The position numbers and the translations under genes are program-made. A stretch of 64,000 nt of DNA from Pseudomonas sp. MYb327 (GTDB lineage Bacteria; Pseudomonadota; Gammaproteobacteria; Pseudomonadales; Pseudomonadaceae). This document shows, piece by piece, positions 1 through 9,195 of this stretch; the stretch's first letter is position 1, and each line of letters begins with the position of its first letter. The notes below the pieces were generated by a model. That model was not told where the DNA came from, made no database searches, and saw nothing but the letters and a program-made list of their open reading frames with translations. The stretch lies in contig NZ_CP159258.1 of NCBI RefSeq assembly GCF_040438925.1, forward strand, positions 124,001-188,000, given 5' to 3'.

Positions 1-586
1 TGTCGGGCTGCGCATTCTCATCAGCGCCAATCGACGTTGTGTAATCGTCGGCGAAGCCGACAATGCGGACAGCCTGATGGCGCTGCTTTCAAACACCCCT
101 TGTGACCTGCTGATCACTGACTTCTCGATGCCGGGCGGGCAACAGATCGATGGTTTGAAAATGTTGAGTACGATCCGGCGTTGCTACCCGACGTTGCCGA
201 TCATTCTGGTGACGATGTTCACCAGTGTGGCAACGGCCCGGGCTGCGTTGGCGCAGGGGGTCAAGGCCATCGTCGCGAAATCCGCCTCTTCCACAGAATT
301 GCCACGGGCCATCGGCGCGGTAGAGGAAGGGCGCAACTACCTCAGCGAGACCCTGCGCACGCTGCTGGCCAGCACCCGCAATCCGTTTCAAGAATCGCCG
401 CTGTCGGCCAAGGAGCATGAAGTGGTGCGCATGCTCGCCAGCGGCATGACCGTCAGCGAAATCGCCAGTCACTTCAAACGCAGCGTGTCGACCATCAGTA
501 AACAAAAAAACATGGCCATGCACCGGCTCGGCATTTCCACGGACGTTGATCTTTTTTCCTACGCCCGGGACAGCGGAATCGCCTGA
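1..586 (+). CDS. LuxR/NarL-type (RcsB-like) response regulator, 5' end cut by window
   Basis: The reading frame is open from base 2, so the true start lies to the left of the window. The visible part is most of a receiver domain: VGLRILI helix 1, the phosphoacceptor strand DLLITDFSMPGG, the conserved Thr in ILVTMF and the Lys in VAKSAS. A LuxR/GerE helix-turn-helix follows (about 50 C-terminal residues, LSAKEHEVVRML to ISTDVDLFSYA). The GGQQIDG insert after the active Asp and the overall shape resemble RcsB-like regulators. It should act as a cytoplasmic DNA-binding response regulator. No partner kinase is visible, but it may lie outside the window. Family confident; regulon unknown. Confidence 0.9.
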   Translation, partial: VGLRILISANRRCVIVGEADNADSLMALLSNTPCDLLITDFSMPGGQQIDGLKMLSTIRRCYPTLPIILVTMFTSVATARAALAQGVKAIVAKSASSTELPRAIGAVEEGRNYLSETLRTLLASTRNPFQESPLSAKEHEVVRMLASGMTVSEIASHFKRSVSTISKQKNMAMHRLGISTDVDLFSYARDSGIA

Positions 587-707
587 GGAAATGGCAGAAA
601 GGGACGGGACATTATTTTCGATATGAATGCCAATAGTGTTCGGGGCATTTGCAGACTATCGTGCAGGCCATCCATCGACGTCATTGTGCACATCCAGGGG
701 ACCTGCA

Positions 708-1178
708 ATGAGTGAAGTTCACAGCGCCTTGATTACCCGTTTCTACCAGGCTTTCCAACGCCTGGACGCCGAAACCATGGCGGACTGCTACACCGATGAC
801 GTGGTGTTCAGTGACCCGGCGTTCGGCGAGCTGCGCGGTCGCGATGCCGGCGACATGTGGCGCATGCTCACCACCCGGGCCAAGGATTTCTCCCTGACGT
901 TCGATAATGTTCGCGCTGACGAGCGCACCGGCGGCGCCCACTGGGTCGCGACCTATCTGTTTTCCCAGACCGGCAACACCGTGGTCAATGACATTCAGGC
1001 GCGTTTTGTCTTCCGTGACGGCAAGATCTGCGAGCATCACGACCGTTTCGATCTGTGGGCCTGGTCCAGACAGGCACTCGGGTTCAAAGGCCTGTTGCTG
1101 GGCTGGACGCCACTGGTGAGAAACGCCGTTCGGGCGCAGGCCTTGAAGGGGCTCAAGGCATTCCAGGCCAGTCGCTGA
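708..1178 (+). CDS. SnoaL/NTF2-like domain protein (nuclear transport factor 2 family)
   Basis: A 156-residue protein beginning [16 protein letters not shown]. The ATG at 708 is preceded by CAGGGGACC, a good ribosome-binding site; an in-frame start further upstream (627) would add a non-conserved extension. The pattern [33 protein letters not shown] and later HWVATYLFS is typical of SnoaL-like alpha+beta cone-fold proteins, which bind small hydrophobic ligands or act as isomerases/hydrolases. No specific catalytic activity can be assigned from sequence. It stands between the response regulator and a GIY-YIG gene on the same strand, with no sign of functional coupling. Probably cytoplasmic: no signal peptide or membrane segment. 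Confidence 0.8.
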   Translation: MSEVHSALITRFYQAFQRLDAETMADCYTDDVVFSDPAFGELRGRDAGDMWRMLTTRAKDFSLTFDNVRADERTGGAHWVATYLFSQTGNTVVNDIQARFVFRDGKICEHHDRFDLWAWSRQALGFKGLLLGWTPLVRNAVRAQALKGLKAFQASR

Positions 1179-1218
1179 TAAGATCGCGGCTTGTTTCCTT
1201 TCAAGCCCTGATCGTTAC

Positions 1219-1509
1219 GTGACCACCCCAAGCGAGTCTCCCGTCAGCAAACCCTGGTTCGTCTACCTCGTTCGTGCGGCCAATGGTTCGCTCTACTGCG
1301 GGATCAGCGACGATCCCGTGCGGCGCTTCGCCAAACATCAAAGTGGTAAAGGGGCACGCTTCTTTCTTTCCAGCCCGGCCATGGCGCTGGTCTACACCGA
1401 AATCTGCCGCGACAAAAGCGAAGCGCTGCGCCAGGAACGGTTGATCAAGAAGCTCAAGAAAAGCGCCAAGGAATGCCTGGTGGCCAGCGCTGCCGGCTTA
1501 TCAACCTGA
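1219..1509 (+). CDS. GIY-YIG nuclease superfamily protein (YhbQ/UPF0213-like)
   Basis: A 96-residue protein made of little more than one GIY-YIG domain: the signature appears as FVYLVRA...LYCGIS with Arg in [11 protein letters not shown] and a conserved GARFF segment. This matches the small single-domain YhbQ/UPF0213 family, whose members have been linked to DNA repair or structure-specific cleavage but remain poorly defined. The start is taken as the GTG at 1219, because the region before the domain ([11 protein letters not shown]) is short and no ATG is available between the preceding gene's stop and the domain. It lies 40 bp after the SnoaL-like gene and may be co-transcribed with it. Confidence 0.8.
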   Translation: MTTPSESPVSKPWFVYLVRAANGSLYCGISDDPVRRFAKHQSGKGARFFLSSPAMALVYTEICRDKSEALRQERLIKKLKKSAKECLVASAAGLST

Positions 1510-1597
1510 CTGATAAGTTCCCATCAGGCAGACCGGTAGGCTGCTTGCGGATAGCACGCTAAGCTGCGAGTTCCTAATCTGTGCGGCGGAGCCGAGC

Positions 1598-2533
1598 ATG
1601 TCCGAGTTGATTCTCCATCATTACCCGACGTCCCCCTTCGCCGAAAAGGCCCGGCTGTTGCTGGGCTTCAAAGGGCTGTCCTGGCGCTCGGTGAAGATCT
1701 CGCCAGTGATGCCAAAACCCGATTTGACGGCCTTGACCGGAGGCTATCGCAAGACGCCGGTGTTGCAGATCGGCGCCGATATTTATTGCGACACCGCGTT
1801 GATTGCCCGTCGACTGGAGCAGGAAAAAGCCTTGCCGGCATTTTTCCCTGAAGGCCAGGAAATGATCGCCGCGTCCTTCGCGACGTGGGCCGATTCGGTG
1901 GTGTTCCAGCATGCGGTCAGCCTGGTATTTCAACCGGAATCGGTCGCGGTGCGCTTCGCCAGTTTGCCGCCGGAAGCCATCAAGGCGTTTATTGCTGACC
2001 GCGCCGGGTTGTTCAGCGGTGGCAGCGCTACACGCTTGTCCGCCGAGCAAGCCAAGCATCAATGGCCAACGATCATGGCACGCCTCGAACAGCAGCTGCA
2101 GCGCGAGGAGGGGGATTATCTGTTCGGCGAGCCGTCGATTGCCGACTTTGCCCTCGCACACCCCATGTGGTTCCTCAAGGCAACACCCGTGACCTCACCG
2201 CTTGTGGATAACTATCCGGCGGTCTCGGCATGGTTGGCGCGGGTACTGGGTTTCGGCCACGGTGCGCCGAGCGAAATGACTTCCGAAGAAGCGCTGGAGG
2301 TTGCACGCAACACCACGCCTGCGGCCTTGCCGGATGAAGTGTTTGAAGATCCGAATGGTTTCAAGACGGGCCAGCAGGTGATCATTGCCGCGACCGACTA
2401 TGGCGTCGATCCGGTTGCCGGGGAGTTATTGTTTGCTGGCAGCGAGGAATTGATTGTGCGCCGGGAAGATGAACGCGGTGGTGTGGTGCATGTGCACTTT
2501 CCACGGTTCGGATTTCGTATCGAGGCACAGTAA
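1598..2533 (+). CDS. Glutathione S-transferase family protein
   Basis: 311 residues. The N-terminal thioredoxin-fold half reads ELILHHYPTSPFAEKARLLLGF, then KTPVLQIGADIYCDTALIARRLE, the cis-Pro plus acidic residue that bind glutathione in this family. The helical C-terminal half includes FGEPSIADFALAHPMW, the conserved N-capping/Asp motif of GST C-domains. It is about 80-100 residues longer than ordinary cytosolic GSTs: residues from about 225 on (FGHGAPSEMTSEEALEVARN onwards) form an extra domain ending in a beta-rich segment (VIIAATDYGVDPVAGELLF). This long architecture is known in proteobacteria, but no substrate is assigned. Cytoplasmic; monocistronic, followed by a REP pair. Confidence 0.85.
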   Translation: MSELILHHYPTSPFAEKARLLLGFKGLSWRSVKISPVMPKPDLTALTGGYRKTPVLQIGADIYCDTALIARRLEQEKALPAFFPEGQEMIAASFATWADSVVFQHAVSLVFQPESVAVRFASLPPEAIKAFIADRAGLFSGGSATRLSAEQAKHQWPTIMARLEQQLQREEGDYLFGEPSIADFALAHPMWFLKATPVTSPLVDNYPAVSAWLARVLGFGHGAPSEMTSEEALEVARNTTPAALPDEVFEDPNGFKTGQQVIIAATDYGVDPVAGELLFAGSEELIVRREDERGGVVHVHFPRFGFRIEAQ

Positions 2534-2553
2534 GTACAGTCACACTCCAACCC

Positions 2554-2643
2554 TGTAGGAGCTGGCTTGCCAGCGATGGCGTCAATCGGGCAGACATCGA
2601 CCTTGCCTGACACTCCGCTATCGCTGGCAAGCCAACTCCTTCA
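2554..2643. repeat. REP-type inverted pair (family A, GCTGGCTTGCCAGCGATGG)
   Basis: Two arms face each other: TGTAGGAGCTGGCTTGCCAG near 2554 and its inverse, CTGGCAAGCCAACTCCTTCA, near 2643. They flank a non-conserved centre. The same arm sequence recurs at 5999, 33360, 58679 and 59941, so this is a dispersed REPIN-like element. It lies between the convergent GST and glutaredoxin genes, and its hairpin may also stop transcription. Confidence 0.85.
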
Positions 2644-2655
2644 GGTCACCGAAAG

Positions 2656-3006
2656 TTATTTCAACGCCGCCAAAATCCCATCCGGGTCATACCCGCGAAT
2701 CAGCGTCCCGTTCACATCGATGATCGGAATCCCGCCACCGCCCAACGCCTGATAGGCCTTGCGTGCCTCGGCATCTTTCTCGATATCGAACTCCTGGTAC
2801 GGAATGCCCTTCTGGTCGAGAAAACGCCGGGTCAACTTGCAGTAGCCACACCATTCTGTGGCGTAGAGCACGACCCTGGCCTCGGCCTGGGTCTGCCCGG
2901 ACACCACTTGTGACGGATTGAACACCCGCTCGATCTTGCCCCAGTTCTGGTAGACCACAACCACCAGCAGGATCAGCAGGAATTTCTTCAATACACTGCC
3001 GAGCAT
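2656..3006 (-). CDS. Membrane-anchored glutaredoxin-family protein
   Basis: 116 residues. The N-terminus [22 protein letters not shown] is a single membrane helix or uncleaved signal anchor, followed by a linker and a glutaredoxin fold with the redox centre ATEWCGYCKLTRRFL and the cis-Pro region GGGGIPIIDVNG. The Cys-x-x-Cys arrangement suggests a thiol-disulfide role, with the catalytic domain probably exposed to the periplasm; that topology is inferred. Its ATG shares one base (3006) with the stop codon of yejK, so the two genes are probably translated together. The same pair sits next to hupN in other pseudomonads. Confidence 0.85.
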   Translation of the reverse strand: MLGSVLKKFLLILLVVVVYQNWGKIERVFNPSQVVSGQTQAEARVVLYATEWCGYCKLTRRFLDQKGIPYQEFDIEKDAEARKAYQALGGGGIPIIDVNGTLIRGYDPDGILAALK

Positions 3007-4010
3007 CAGTTGCGTCGCTTGAGCTGATCGGTGAGCGAGGTCGGCAGGCCCTTGATGACCAGCGTGCCGGCCTCCTCGTCGTATTCGATCTTCGAGCCAA
3101 GCAGATGCGCTTCGAAGCTGATGGACAAACCTTCGGCGCGGCCGGTGAAGCGACGGAACTGGTTCAAGGTACGTTTATCGGCCGGGATTTCCGGCGACAG
3201 GCCGTAGTCCTTGTTGCGAATGTGATCGTAGAAGGCTTTCGGGCGTTCTTCGTCGATCAGCTCCGAGAGTTCTTCCAGACCCATGGGTTCACCGAGCTTG
3301 GCCTGGCTGCTGGCGTAATCCACCAGGGTCTTGGTTTTCTCGCGGGCGGAGTCTTCCGGCAAGTCTTCGCTTTCGACGAAGTCACTGAAGGCCTTGAGCA
3401 AGGTGCGGGTTTCGCCCGGCCCGTCGACACCTTCCTGGCAACCGATGAAGTCACGGAAATACTCCGAGACCTTCTTGCCGTTCTTACCCTTGATGAACGA
3501 AATGTACTGCTTGGACTGTTTGTTGTTCTGCCACTCGGACACGTTGATCCGCGCTGCCAGATGCAATTGACCCAGGTCCAGGTGACGGGAAGGGGTGACG
3601 TCGAGCTGATCGGTCACTGCGACGCCTTCGCTGTGGTGCAGCAGGGCAATCGCCAGGTAATCAGTCATACCCTGCTGGTAGTGCGCAAACAATACGTGGC
3701 CACCGACAGAAAGGTTGGATTCCTCCATCAGCTTTTGTAGATGTTCCACCGCCACGCGGCTGAATGCCGTGAAATCCTTGCCACCGTCGAGGTATTCCTT
3801 CAGCCAGCCGCTGAATGGAAAGGCGCCAGACTCCGGGTGAAACAATCCCCAGGCCTTGCCTTGTTTGGCGTTGTAGCTTTCATTGAGGTCGGCGAGCATG
3901 TTTTCGATGGCTGCTGACTCAGCCAGCTCAGAGTCGCGAGCGTGGAGAACTGCGGGTGTGCCGTCGGGTTTTTTGTCGATCAGGTGGACGATGCAATGAC
4001 GGATCGGCAT
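3006..4010 (-). CDS. yejK: Nucleoid-associated protein YejK (NdpA family)
   Basis: 334 residues, matching the usual size of YejK/NdpA (37-kDa nucleoid-associated protein). Family features include the N-terminus [17 protein letters not shown], the central [23 protein letters not shown] block and the C-terminal [21 protein letters not shown]. YejK binds the nucleoid; its biochemical role is not fully known, though it has been linked to topoisomerase/SMC function. The ATG at 4010 is preferred over the in-frame start 27 codons upstream because it begins at the conserved MPIRH. It overlaps the downstream glutaredoxin gene by one base and diverges from hupN. Confidence 0.92.
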   Translation of the reverse strand: MPIRHCIVHLIDKKPDGTPAVLHARDSELAESAAIENMLADLNESYNAKQGKAWGLFHPESGAFPFSGWLKEYLDGGKDFTAFSRVAVEHLQKLMEESNLSVGGHVLFAHYQQGMTDYLAIALLHHSEGVAVTDQLDVTPSRHLDLGQLHLAARINVSEWQNNKQSKQYISFIKGKNGKKVSEYFRDFIGCQEGVDGPGETRTLLKAFSDFVESEDLPEDSAREKTKTLVDYASSQAKLGEPMGLEELSELIDEERPKAFYDHIRNKDYGLSPEIPADKRTLNQFRRFTGRAEGLSISFEAHLLGSKIEYDEEAGTLVIKGLPTSLTDQLKRRN

Positions 4011-4418
4011 GGGCTTCTCGGCTAATGGGATCGGCTGGTTGGAGAGAGCAGGGCGAGCTCCCCGAAAAAGCGCCAAGTGTACCGCAACCACTGGTTTTGG
4101 CGCGGTGCGAAGGGTAATTCCGGGGTGGTCGGTGGCGCTTATGCGGTTTTTTCCCGATTTAGAGCAATAAAGCTGACCAAATGGGTAGCCGGAGGCGGAT
4201 ATTTCCCCGTCTCTGTGCTAGTTTTGCCCGGTCTTGCGCGAAGTCACTGCGTTAAGCCTGCAGTCAGCTCTTGTCAGGTCGAACCAAACCCTGATTTCGG
4301 TATCTATAACCCCGATCCCGAGGTTATTTCGCCGAGGGTGCCAGATCCAGAAGATCGGGCTCGATGGCTGACATTGCACTCTGCAATCCATATGAATTTG
4401 ATAGGGAAGGAACACTAC
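4011..4418. other. Divergent intergenic region between yejK and hupN
   Basis: About 400 bp with no convincing gene. It must hold the promoters of yejK (minus) and hupN (plus). A purine-rich AGGGAAGGA ends it and is the hupN ribosome-binding site. TATAAC at 4305-4310 is a possible -10 for hupN, but no well-spaced -35 accompanies it. Several open frames run through here only because stops are rare. Confidence 0.5.
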
Positions 4419-4700
4419 ATGGCTCTTACTAAAGACCAACTGATCGCCGACATCGCTGAAGCTATCGACGCGCCGAAAACCACCGCGCGTAACGCTCTGG
4501 ACCAACTGGGCCAAATCGTTGCCGATCAGCTGGAAAACGGCGGCGAAATCACTCTGCCAGGTATCGGCAAACTGAAAGTGACTGAGCGTCCTGCCCGTAC
4601 TGGCCGTAACCCTTCGACTGGCGCTGCCATCGAAATCGCTGCCAAGAAAGTGATCAAGCTGGTTGTGGCCAAAGGCCTGACCGATGCTGTTAACAAGTAA
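4419..4700 (+). CDS. hupN: HU-family DNA-binding protein, HupN type
   Basis: 93 residues, the normal length of an HU subunit. The N-terminal helices (MALTKDQLIADIAEAIDAPK) are followed by the DNA-binding beta arm GIGKLKVTERPARTGRNPSTG and the C-terminal AAKKVIKLVVAKGLTDAV. The conserved NP intercalation tip is present (GRNPSTG). HU bends DNA and compacts the nucleoid. The symbol rests on synteny: a HU paralogue named HupN sits in this yejK-hupN-rlmF-valS order in P. putida, from memory. The start has a strong Shine-Dalgarno, AGGGAAGGA, 8 bases upstream. A hairpin terminator follows directly. Confidence 0.88.
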   Translation: MALTKDQLIADIAEAIDAPKTTARNALDQLGQIVADQLENGGEITLPGIGKLKVTERPARTGRNPSTGAAIEIAAKKVIKLVVAKGLTDAVNK

Positions 4701-4714
4701 GACTTGTTAAAAAG

Positions 4715-4751
4715 AAACCGTGCGCCGGAGCGATCCGGGCACGGTTTTTTT
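4715..4751 (+). terminator. Rho-independent terminator of hupN
   Basis: Stem ACCGTGC/GCACGGT (4717-4723 with 4739-4745) runs straight into a seven-T tract, 15 bases after the hupN stop. Confidence 0.9.
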
Positions 4752-4787
4752 GTGCCTGCCATTTGCTCGCAATCACATCGAATCAAT

Positions 4788-4875
4788 GTAGGAGCGAGCC
4801 TGCTCGCGATAGCGGTGGGTCATTCAACATAAATGTTGGCTGACAGGACCTCATCGCGAGCAGGCTCGCTCCTAC
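4788..4875. repeat. REP-type inverted pair (family B, GAGCCTGCTCGCGAT)
   Basis: GTAGGAGCGAGCCTGCTCGC at the left end is matched by its exact inverse, GCGAGCAGGCTCGCTCCTAC, at the right end (4856-4875). The central part is unique. The same arm occurs at 9129-9190. It lies between the convergent hupN and rlmF genes. Confidence 0.88.
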
Positions 4876-4894
4876 AGTTGAATTGTGTGATAGC

Positions 4895-5920
4895 TCAGCT
4901 TTTCTGCGCCCAACGCTCGCGACGCCAGATCTGCTGCTCGGACTTGGTCTGGAAGGTCCAGGCAACGAAGCGGCTCTGCTTCTGCCCCTGCGACATCTCC
5001 ACGACCTGGCTTTCCAGTACACCGGCCTTTTTCAGGGCGATCTCGATGGCCGGCAGGTTAGAGGCTTTCGACACCAGTGTGCTGAACCACAAGACCTTAT
5101 GCTGCAAGTTCGCGCTTTCGGCGATCAGTTGCGTCACGAAACGCGCCTCACCTCCATCACACCACAACTCCGCCGCTTGACCACCAAAGTTCAGCACCGG
5201 CAGTTTGCGCTTCGGATCGGCCTTGCCCAGTGCCCGCCATTTGCGCGCGCTGCCTTTGGTCGCTTCCTCCAGGGAGGCGTGGAATGGCGGGTTGCACATG
5301 GTCAGGTCAAAACGTTCGCCGGGTTCGAGCAGACCCAGCAGGATGTGCTTGGGATTGCTCTGCTGGCGCAACTGGATGGCCTTGTTCAGCCCGTTGGATT
5401 GCACGATGGCTTTGGCGGAGGCCAGGGCCGTGGCGTCGATCTCCGAGCCGAGAAACTGCCAGCGGTAGTCGCTATGTCCGATCAACGGGTACACACAGTT
5501 CGCGCCCATGCCCACGTCCAGCACCTTCACCGCCGCGCCACGCGGGATCACGCCGTCATTGCCACTGGCCAACAGGTCGGCGAGGAAGTGCACGTAGTCC
5601 GCACGACCCGGAACTGGAGGACACAGGTAATCCGCGGGAATGTCCCAATGGGCGATCCCATAGAACGACTTGAGCAACGCCCGGTTGAACACCCGCACCG
5701 CATCAGGGCTGGCGAAGTCGATGCTTTCCTTGCCATACGGATTGATGATCACGAACTTCGCCAATTCCGGCGTGCTCTTGATGAGCGCCGGGAAGTCGTA
5801 ACGACCCTGGTGGCGATTACGCGGGTGCAGGCTGGCTTTCTCCTTCGGCTCGACGGCCGTGGCCGGGGTCTTGGGTTCAGGCTTCTTGCGCGCAGGCTTT
5901 GGGGTACGGGGGGCGGTCAT
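4895..5920 (-). CDS. rlmF: 23S rRNA (adenine(1618)-N(6))-methyltransferase RlmF
   Basis: 341 residues. After a basic, Pro/Lys-rich N-terminal tail comes [17 protein letters not shown], diagnostic for RlmF. Next are a SAM-binding motif ([16 protein letters not shown]) and the N6-adenine methyltransferase catalytic NPPF ([11 protein letters not shown]). The enzyme methylates A1618 of 23S rRNA using S-adenosylmethionine in the cytoplasm. The ATG at 5920 ([13 protein letters not shown]) is chosen; the frame stays open 20 codons further up but that part is not RlmF-like. It sits between hupN and valS, the order seen in other pseudomonads. Confidence 0.93.
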   Translation of the reverse strand: MTAPRTPKPARKKPEPKTPATAVEPKEKASLHPRNRHQGRYDFPALIKSTPELAKFVIINPYGKESIDFASPDAVRVFNRALLKSFYGIAHWDIPADYLCPPVPGRADYVHFLADLLASGNDGVIPRGAAVKVLDVGMGANCVYPLIGHSDYRWQFLGSEIDATALASAKAIVQSNGLNKAIQLRQQSNPKHILLGLLEPGERFDLTMCNPPFHASLEEATKGSARKWRALGKADPKRKLPVLNFGGQAAELWCDGGEARFVTQLIAESANLQHKVLWFSTLVSKASNLPAIEIALKKAGVLESQVVEMSQGQKQSRFVAWTFQTKSEQQIWRRERWAQKS

Positions 5921-5998
5921 GGGCGTGTTCGATTCGGGTAAGGCTGAAAGTGGCGGGCATTGTCCCACATCTATCGTCACAACACGGTGCGCGTTTGT

Positions 5999-6085
5999 GT
6001 AGGCGCCGGCTTGCTGGCGATTGGGGCGACGCGGTTTTTCTGACGGACCGCGTTATCGTTTCTTCGCCAGCAAGCCGGCTCCTAC
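5999..6085. repeat. REP-type inverted pair (family A)
   Basis: Left arm GTAGGCGCCGGCTTGCTGGCG and right arm CGCCAGCAAGCCGGCTCCTAC are near-perfect inverses with one base changed. The arms enclose about 45 bp of unique sequence. It lies between rlmF (start) and valS (stop). Confidence 0.85.
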
Positions 6086-6101
6086 AGGACCGCGGGGTAA
6101 T

Positions 6102-6134
6102 GAAAAAGGGAGGCCAATTGGGCCTCCCTTTTTC
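6102..6134. terminator. Perfect 14-bp hairpin terminator downstream of valS
   Basis: GAAAAAGGGAGGCC at 6102-6115 pairs exactly with GGCCTCCCTTTTTC at 6121-6134 around an AATTG loop. Read on the minus strand it ends valS with a T-rich 3' side. It lies 14 bases beyond the valS stop. Confidence 0.88.
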
Positions 6135-6148
6135 ATTGCGAACTGCCG

Positions 6149-8995
6149 TTACAGACTGGCAATCCGCGCGTGTTGCTCGGCCAGTTTGCCCAGAGCCTGT
6201 TCGGCTTCGGCCAGTTTGGCGCGTTCTTTTTCGATGACTTCGGCTGGCGCCTTGTCAACGAAACCGGCGTTGGACAGCTTGCCACCGACGCGTTGCACTT
6301 CGCCTTGCAGGCGCTGGATTTCCTTGTCCAGACGCGCCAGCTCGGCACCTTTGTCGATCAGGCCGGCCATCGGCACCAGCACTTCCATCTCGCCGACCAG
6401 CGCAGTCGCGGACAGCGGGGCTTCTTCGCCTGCTGCCAGCACGGTGATCGATTCGAGGCGCGCCAGTTTCTTCAGCAGGGCTTCGTTTTCGGTCAGGCGA
6501 CGTTGATCTTCCGCGCTGACGTTCTTCAGGAACAGCGGCAGCGGTTTGCCCGGGCCGATGTTCATCTCGCCCCGGATGTTGCGGGTGCCGAGCATCAGGC
6601 CTTTGAGCCATTCGATGTCGTCTTCGGCGGCCTGATCAATGCGTGTTTCATTGGCCACTGGCCAAGGTTGCAACATGATCGTCTTGCCTTCGATTCCGGC
6701 CAGCGGCGCGATGCGCTGCCAGATTTCCTCGGTGATGAATGGCATGAACGGGTGCGCCAGGCGCAGGGCGACTTCCAGTACGCGCACCAGGGTGCGACGG
6801 GTGCCGCGCTGGCGCTCTACCGGGGCGTTTTCGTCCCACAGCACAGGCTTGGACAGTTCCAGGTACCAGTCGCAATACTGATTCCAGATGAACTCGTACA
6901 GGGATTGTGCGGCCAGGTCGAAACGGAACTGGTCCAGTTGACGGGTTACTTCGGCTTCGGTGCGTTGCAGTTGCGAAATGATCCAGCGATCCGCCAGGGA
7001 CAGTTCGTAGGCTTCGCCGTTCTGGCCGCAGTCTTCGCCCTTGTCCAGCACGTAGCGCGCGGCGTTCCAGATCTTGTTGCAGAAGTTGCGATAGCCTTCG
7101 ACGCGGCCCATGTCGAACTTGATGTCACGACCGGTGGACGCCAGCGAGCAGAAGGTGAAACGCAGGGCATCGGTGCCATAGCTGGCAATGCCTTCGGCGA
7201 ACTCGTCGCGGGTCTGCTTCTCGATCTTCTTCGCCAGTTTTGGCTGCATCATGCCGGAAGTGCGTTTCTGCACCAGCTCTTCCAGCTCGATACCGTCGAT
7301 GATGTCCAGCGGGTCCAGGACGTTGCCCTTGGACTTGGACATCTTCTGGCCCTGACCATCACGCACCAGGCCGTGCACATACACAGTCTTGAACGGAACT
7401 TGCGGCGTGCCGTCTTCGTTTTTCACCAAATGCATGGTGAGCATGATCATCCGGGCAACCCAGAAGAAGATGATGTCGAAGCCAGTCACCAGAACGTCGG
7501 TGGAATGGAATTTCTTCAGGAATTCGGTCTGCTCAGGCCAGCCGAGCGTCGAGAACGTCCACAGGCCCGAACTGAACCAGGTGTCGAGAACATCGTTGTC
7601 CTGTTGCAGCGCTACGTCCGGGCCAAGGTTGTGCTTGGCACGCACTTCGGCTTCATCGCGACCCACGTAGACCTTGCCCGACTCGTCGTACCAGGCCGGA
7701 ATCCGGTGACCCCACCACAGCTGACGGCTGATGCACCAATCCTGGATGTCACGCATCCACGAGAAGTACATGTTTTCGTATTGTTTTGGCACGAACTGGA
7801 TGCGGCCGTCTTCAACGGCAGCAATAGCAGGCTCGGCCAAAGGCTTGGTGGACACGTACCACTGGTCGGTCAGCCACGGCTCGATGATGGTGCCGGAGCG
7901 GTCGCCTTTCGGTACTTTCAGGGCGTGATCGTTGACGCTGACCAGCAGACCGGCAGCATCGAATGCCGCAACGATTTGCTTGCGCGCTTCGAAGCGATCG
8001 AGACCGGCGTATTCGGCCGGGATCTTGCCGTCGATGCTCTCGTTCAGCGTGCCGTCGAGGTTGAACACCTGGGCGGCCGGCAGGACGTTGGCGTTCTTGT
8101 CGAAGATGTTCAGCAGCGGCAGGTTGTGGCGCTTGCCGACTTCGTAATCGTTGAAATCGTGGGCCGGGGTGATTTTCACGCAGCCGGTGCCGAACTCAGG
8201 ATCGCAGTAATCGTCGGCGATGATCGGGATGCGGCGGCCAACCAGCGGCAACTCGACGAATTTTCCGATCAGGGCTTTATAGCGTTCGTCGTTCGGGTTA
8301 ACCGCGACGGCGGAGTCGCCGAGCATGGTTTCCGGGCGAGTGGTCGCGACGATAAGGTAATCGTTGCCTTCAGCGGTCTTGACGCCGTCGGCCAGCGGAT
8401 ATTTCAGGTTCCACAGGAAACCTTTCTCGTCGTGGTTTTCCACTTCGAGGTCGGAAATCGCCGTGTGCAACTTGGTGTCCCAGTTGACCAGGCGCTTGCC
8501 GCGGTAGATCAGGCCGTCTTCGTGCAGGCGTACAAACGCTTCTTTCACCGCTTCCGAGAGACCGTCGTCCATGGTGAAGCGCTCGCGGCTCCAGTCCACG
8601 GACGAACCGAGGCGACGGATCTGACGGCTGATGTTGCCACCGGACTGATCCTTCCACTCCCAGACTTTCTCGAGGAATTTGTCGCGGCCCAGATCGTGGC
8701 GATTCTGGCCCTGGGCTTCGAGTTGACGCTCCACCAGCATTTGCGTGGCGATACCCGCGTGGTCGGTGCCCGGCTGCCACAGGGTGTTGCGACCCTGCAT
8801 GCGGCGGAAACGGATCAGTGCGTCCATGATCGCGTTGTTGAAGCCATGACCCATGTGCAGGCTGCCGGTGACGTTCGGCGGCGGGATCATGATGGTGTAG
8901 GACTCGCCCGCGCCTTGCGGGGCGAAGTAATTCTCTGACTCCCAGGTGTTGTACCAGGAAGTTTCAATGGCGTGCGGCTGGTAGGTCTTATCCAT
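6149..8995 (-). CDS. valS: Valine--tRNA ligase
   Basis: 948 residues, full length for class I ValRS. The HIGH motif lies in [15 protein letters not shown] (residues about 38-52) and KMSKS in [14 protein letters not shown] (around residue 553). The valine-specific editing domain lies between them, with [10 protein letters not shown]. The anticodon-binding helical domain is followed by the C-terminal coiled coil typical of ValRS ([21 protein letters not shown] region). The cytoplasmic enzyme charges tRNA-Val and hydrolyses misformed Thr-tRNA-Val. The ATG at 8995 gives [15 protein letters not shown], the family N-terminus. In P. aeruginosa holC and pepA lie just upstream; here an MFS gene occupies that place. 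Confidence 0.97.
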   Translation of the reverse strand: MDKTYQPHAIETSWYNTWESENYFAPQGAGESYTIMIPPPNVTGSLHMGHGFNNAIMDALIRFRRMQGRNTLWQPGTDHAGIATQMLVERQLEAQGQNRHDLGRDKFLEKVWEWKDQSGGNISRQIRRLGSSVDWSRERFTMDDGLSEAVKEAFVRLHEDGLIYRGKRLVNWDTKLHTAISDLEVENHDEKGFLWNLKYPLADGVKTAEGNDYLIVATTRPETMLGDSAVAVNPNDERYKALIGKFVELPLVGRRIPIIADDYCDPEFGTGCVKITPAHDFNDYEVGKRHNLPLLNIFDKNANVLPAAQVFNLDGTLNESIDGKIPAEYAGLDRFEARKQIVAAFDAAGLLVSVNDHALKVPKGDRSGTIIEPWLTDQWYVSTKPLAEPAIAAVEDGRIQFVPKQYENMYFSWMRDIQDWCISRQLWWGHRIPAWYDESGKVYVGRDEAEVRAKHNLGPDVALQQDNDVLDTWFSSGLWTFSTLGWPEQTEFLKKFHSTDVLVTGFDIIFFWVARMIMLTMHLVKNEDGTPQVPFKTVYVHGLVRDGQGQKMSKSKGNVLDPLDIIDGIELEELVQKRTSGMMQPKLAKKIEKQTRDEFAEGIASYGTDALRFTFCSLASTGRDIKFDMGRVEGYRNFCNKIWNAARYVLDKGEDCGQNGEAYELSLADRWIISQLQRTEAEVTRQLDQFRFDLAAQSLYEFIWNQYCDWYLELSKPVLWDENAPVERQRGTRRTLVRVLEVALRLAHPFMPFITEEIWQRIAPLAGIEGKTIMLQPWPVANETRIDQAAEDDIEWLKGLMLGTRNIRGEMNIGPGKPLPLFLKNVSAEDQRRLTENEALLKKLARLESITVLAAGEEAPLSATALVGEMEVLVPMAGLIDKGAELARLDKEIQRLQGEVQRVGGKLSNAGFVDKAPAEVIEKERAKLAEAEQALGKLAEQHARIASL

Positions 8996-9128
8996 GCGCG
9001 GCGGGACCCTATTGGCATTTATTCAGGAAAAGCCGGGAAGTATAGCGGGGATGTGCCGATGCGCGTAGAGCGAGGTGACAATGGGTGGGGGGAAAATGTG
9101 GTTTCCGGTGAGAGTTTGTCAGTGAAGA

Positions 9129-9190
9129 CGCCATCGCGAGCAGGCTCGCTCCCACATAACCCTGTGGGAGCGAGCCTGCTCGCGATGGCG
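9129..9190. repeat. Perfect 28-bp inverted repeat, REP family B
   Basis: The arms 9129-9156 and 9163-9190 are exact inverses over 28 bases (core GCGAGCAGGCTCGCTCCCAC) around a six-base TAACCC loop. This is the tightest and most perfect palindrome of the window. It sits 5 bases beyond the stop of the MFS gene, where it probably also acts as a 3' stabiliser or terminator. Confidence 0.92.
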
Positions 9191-9195
9191 ATCTA

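Noticed and set aside
4077..4418. Extended hupN frame with 114 extra residues
   Set aside because: HU proteins are about 90 residues; the ATG at 4419 has an excellent ribosome-binding site and the extension is not conserved.
6170..8938. A 922-codon open frame on the plus strand, antisense to valS
   Set aside because: It mirrors valS codon by codon; in high-GC DNA the antisense frame lacks stops. No domain, no ribosome-binding site.
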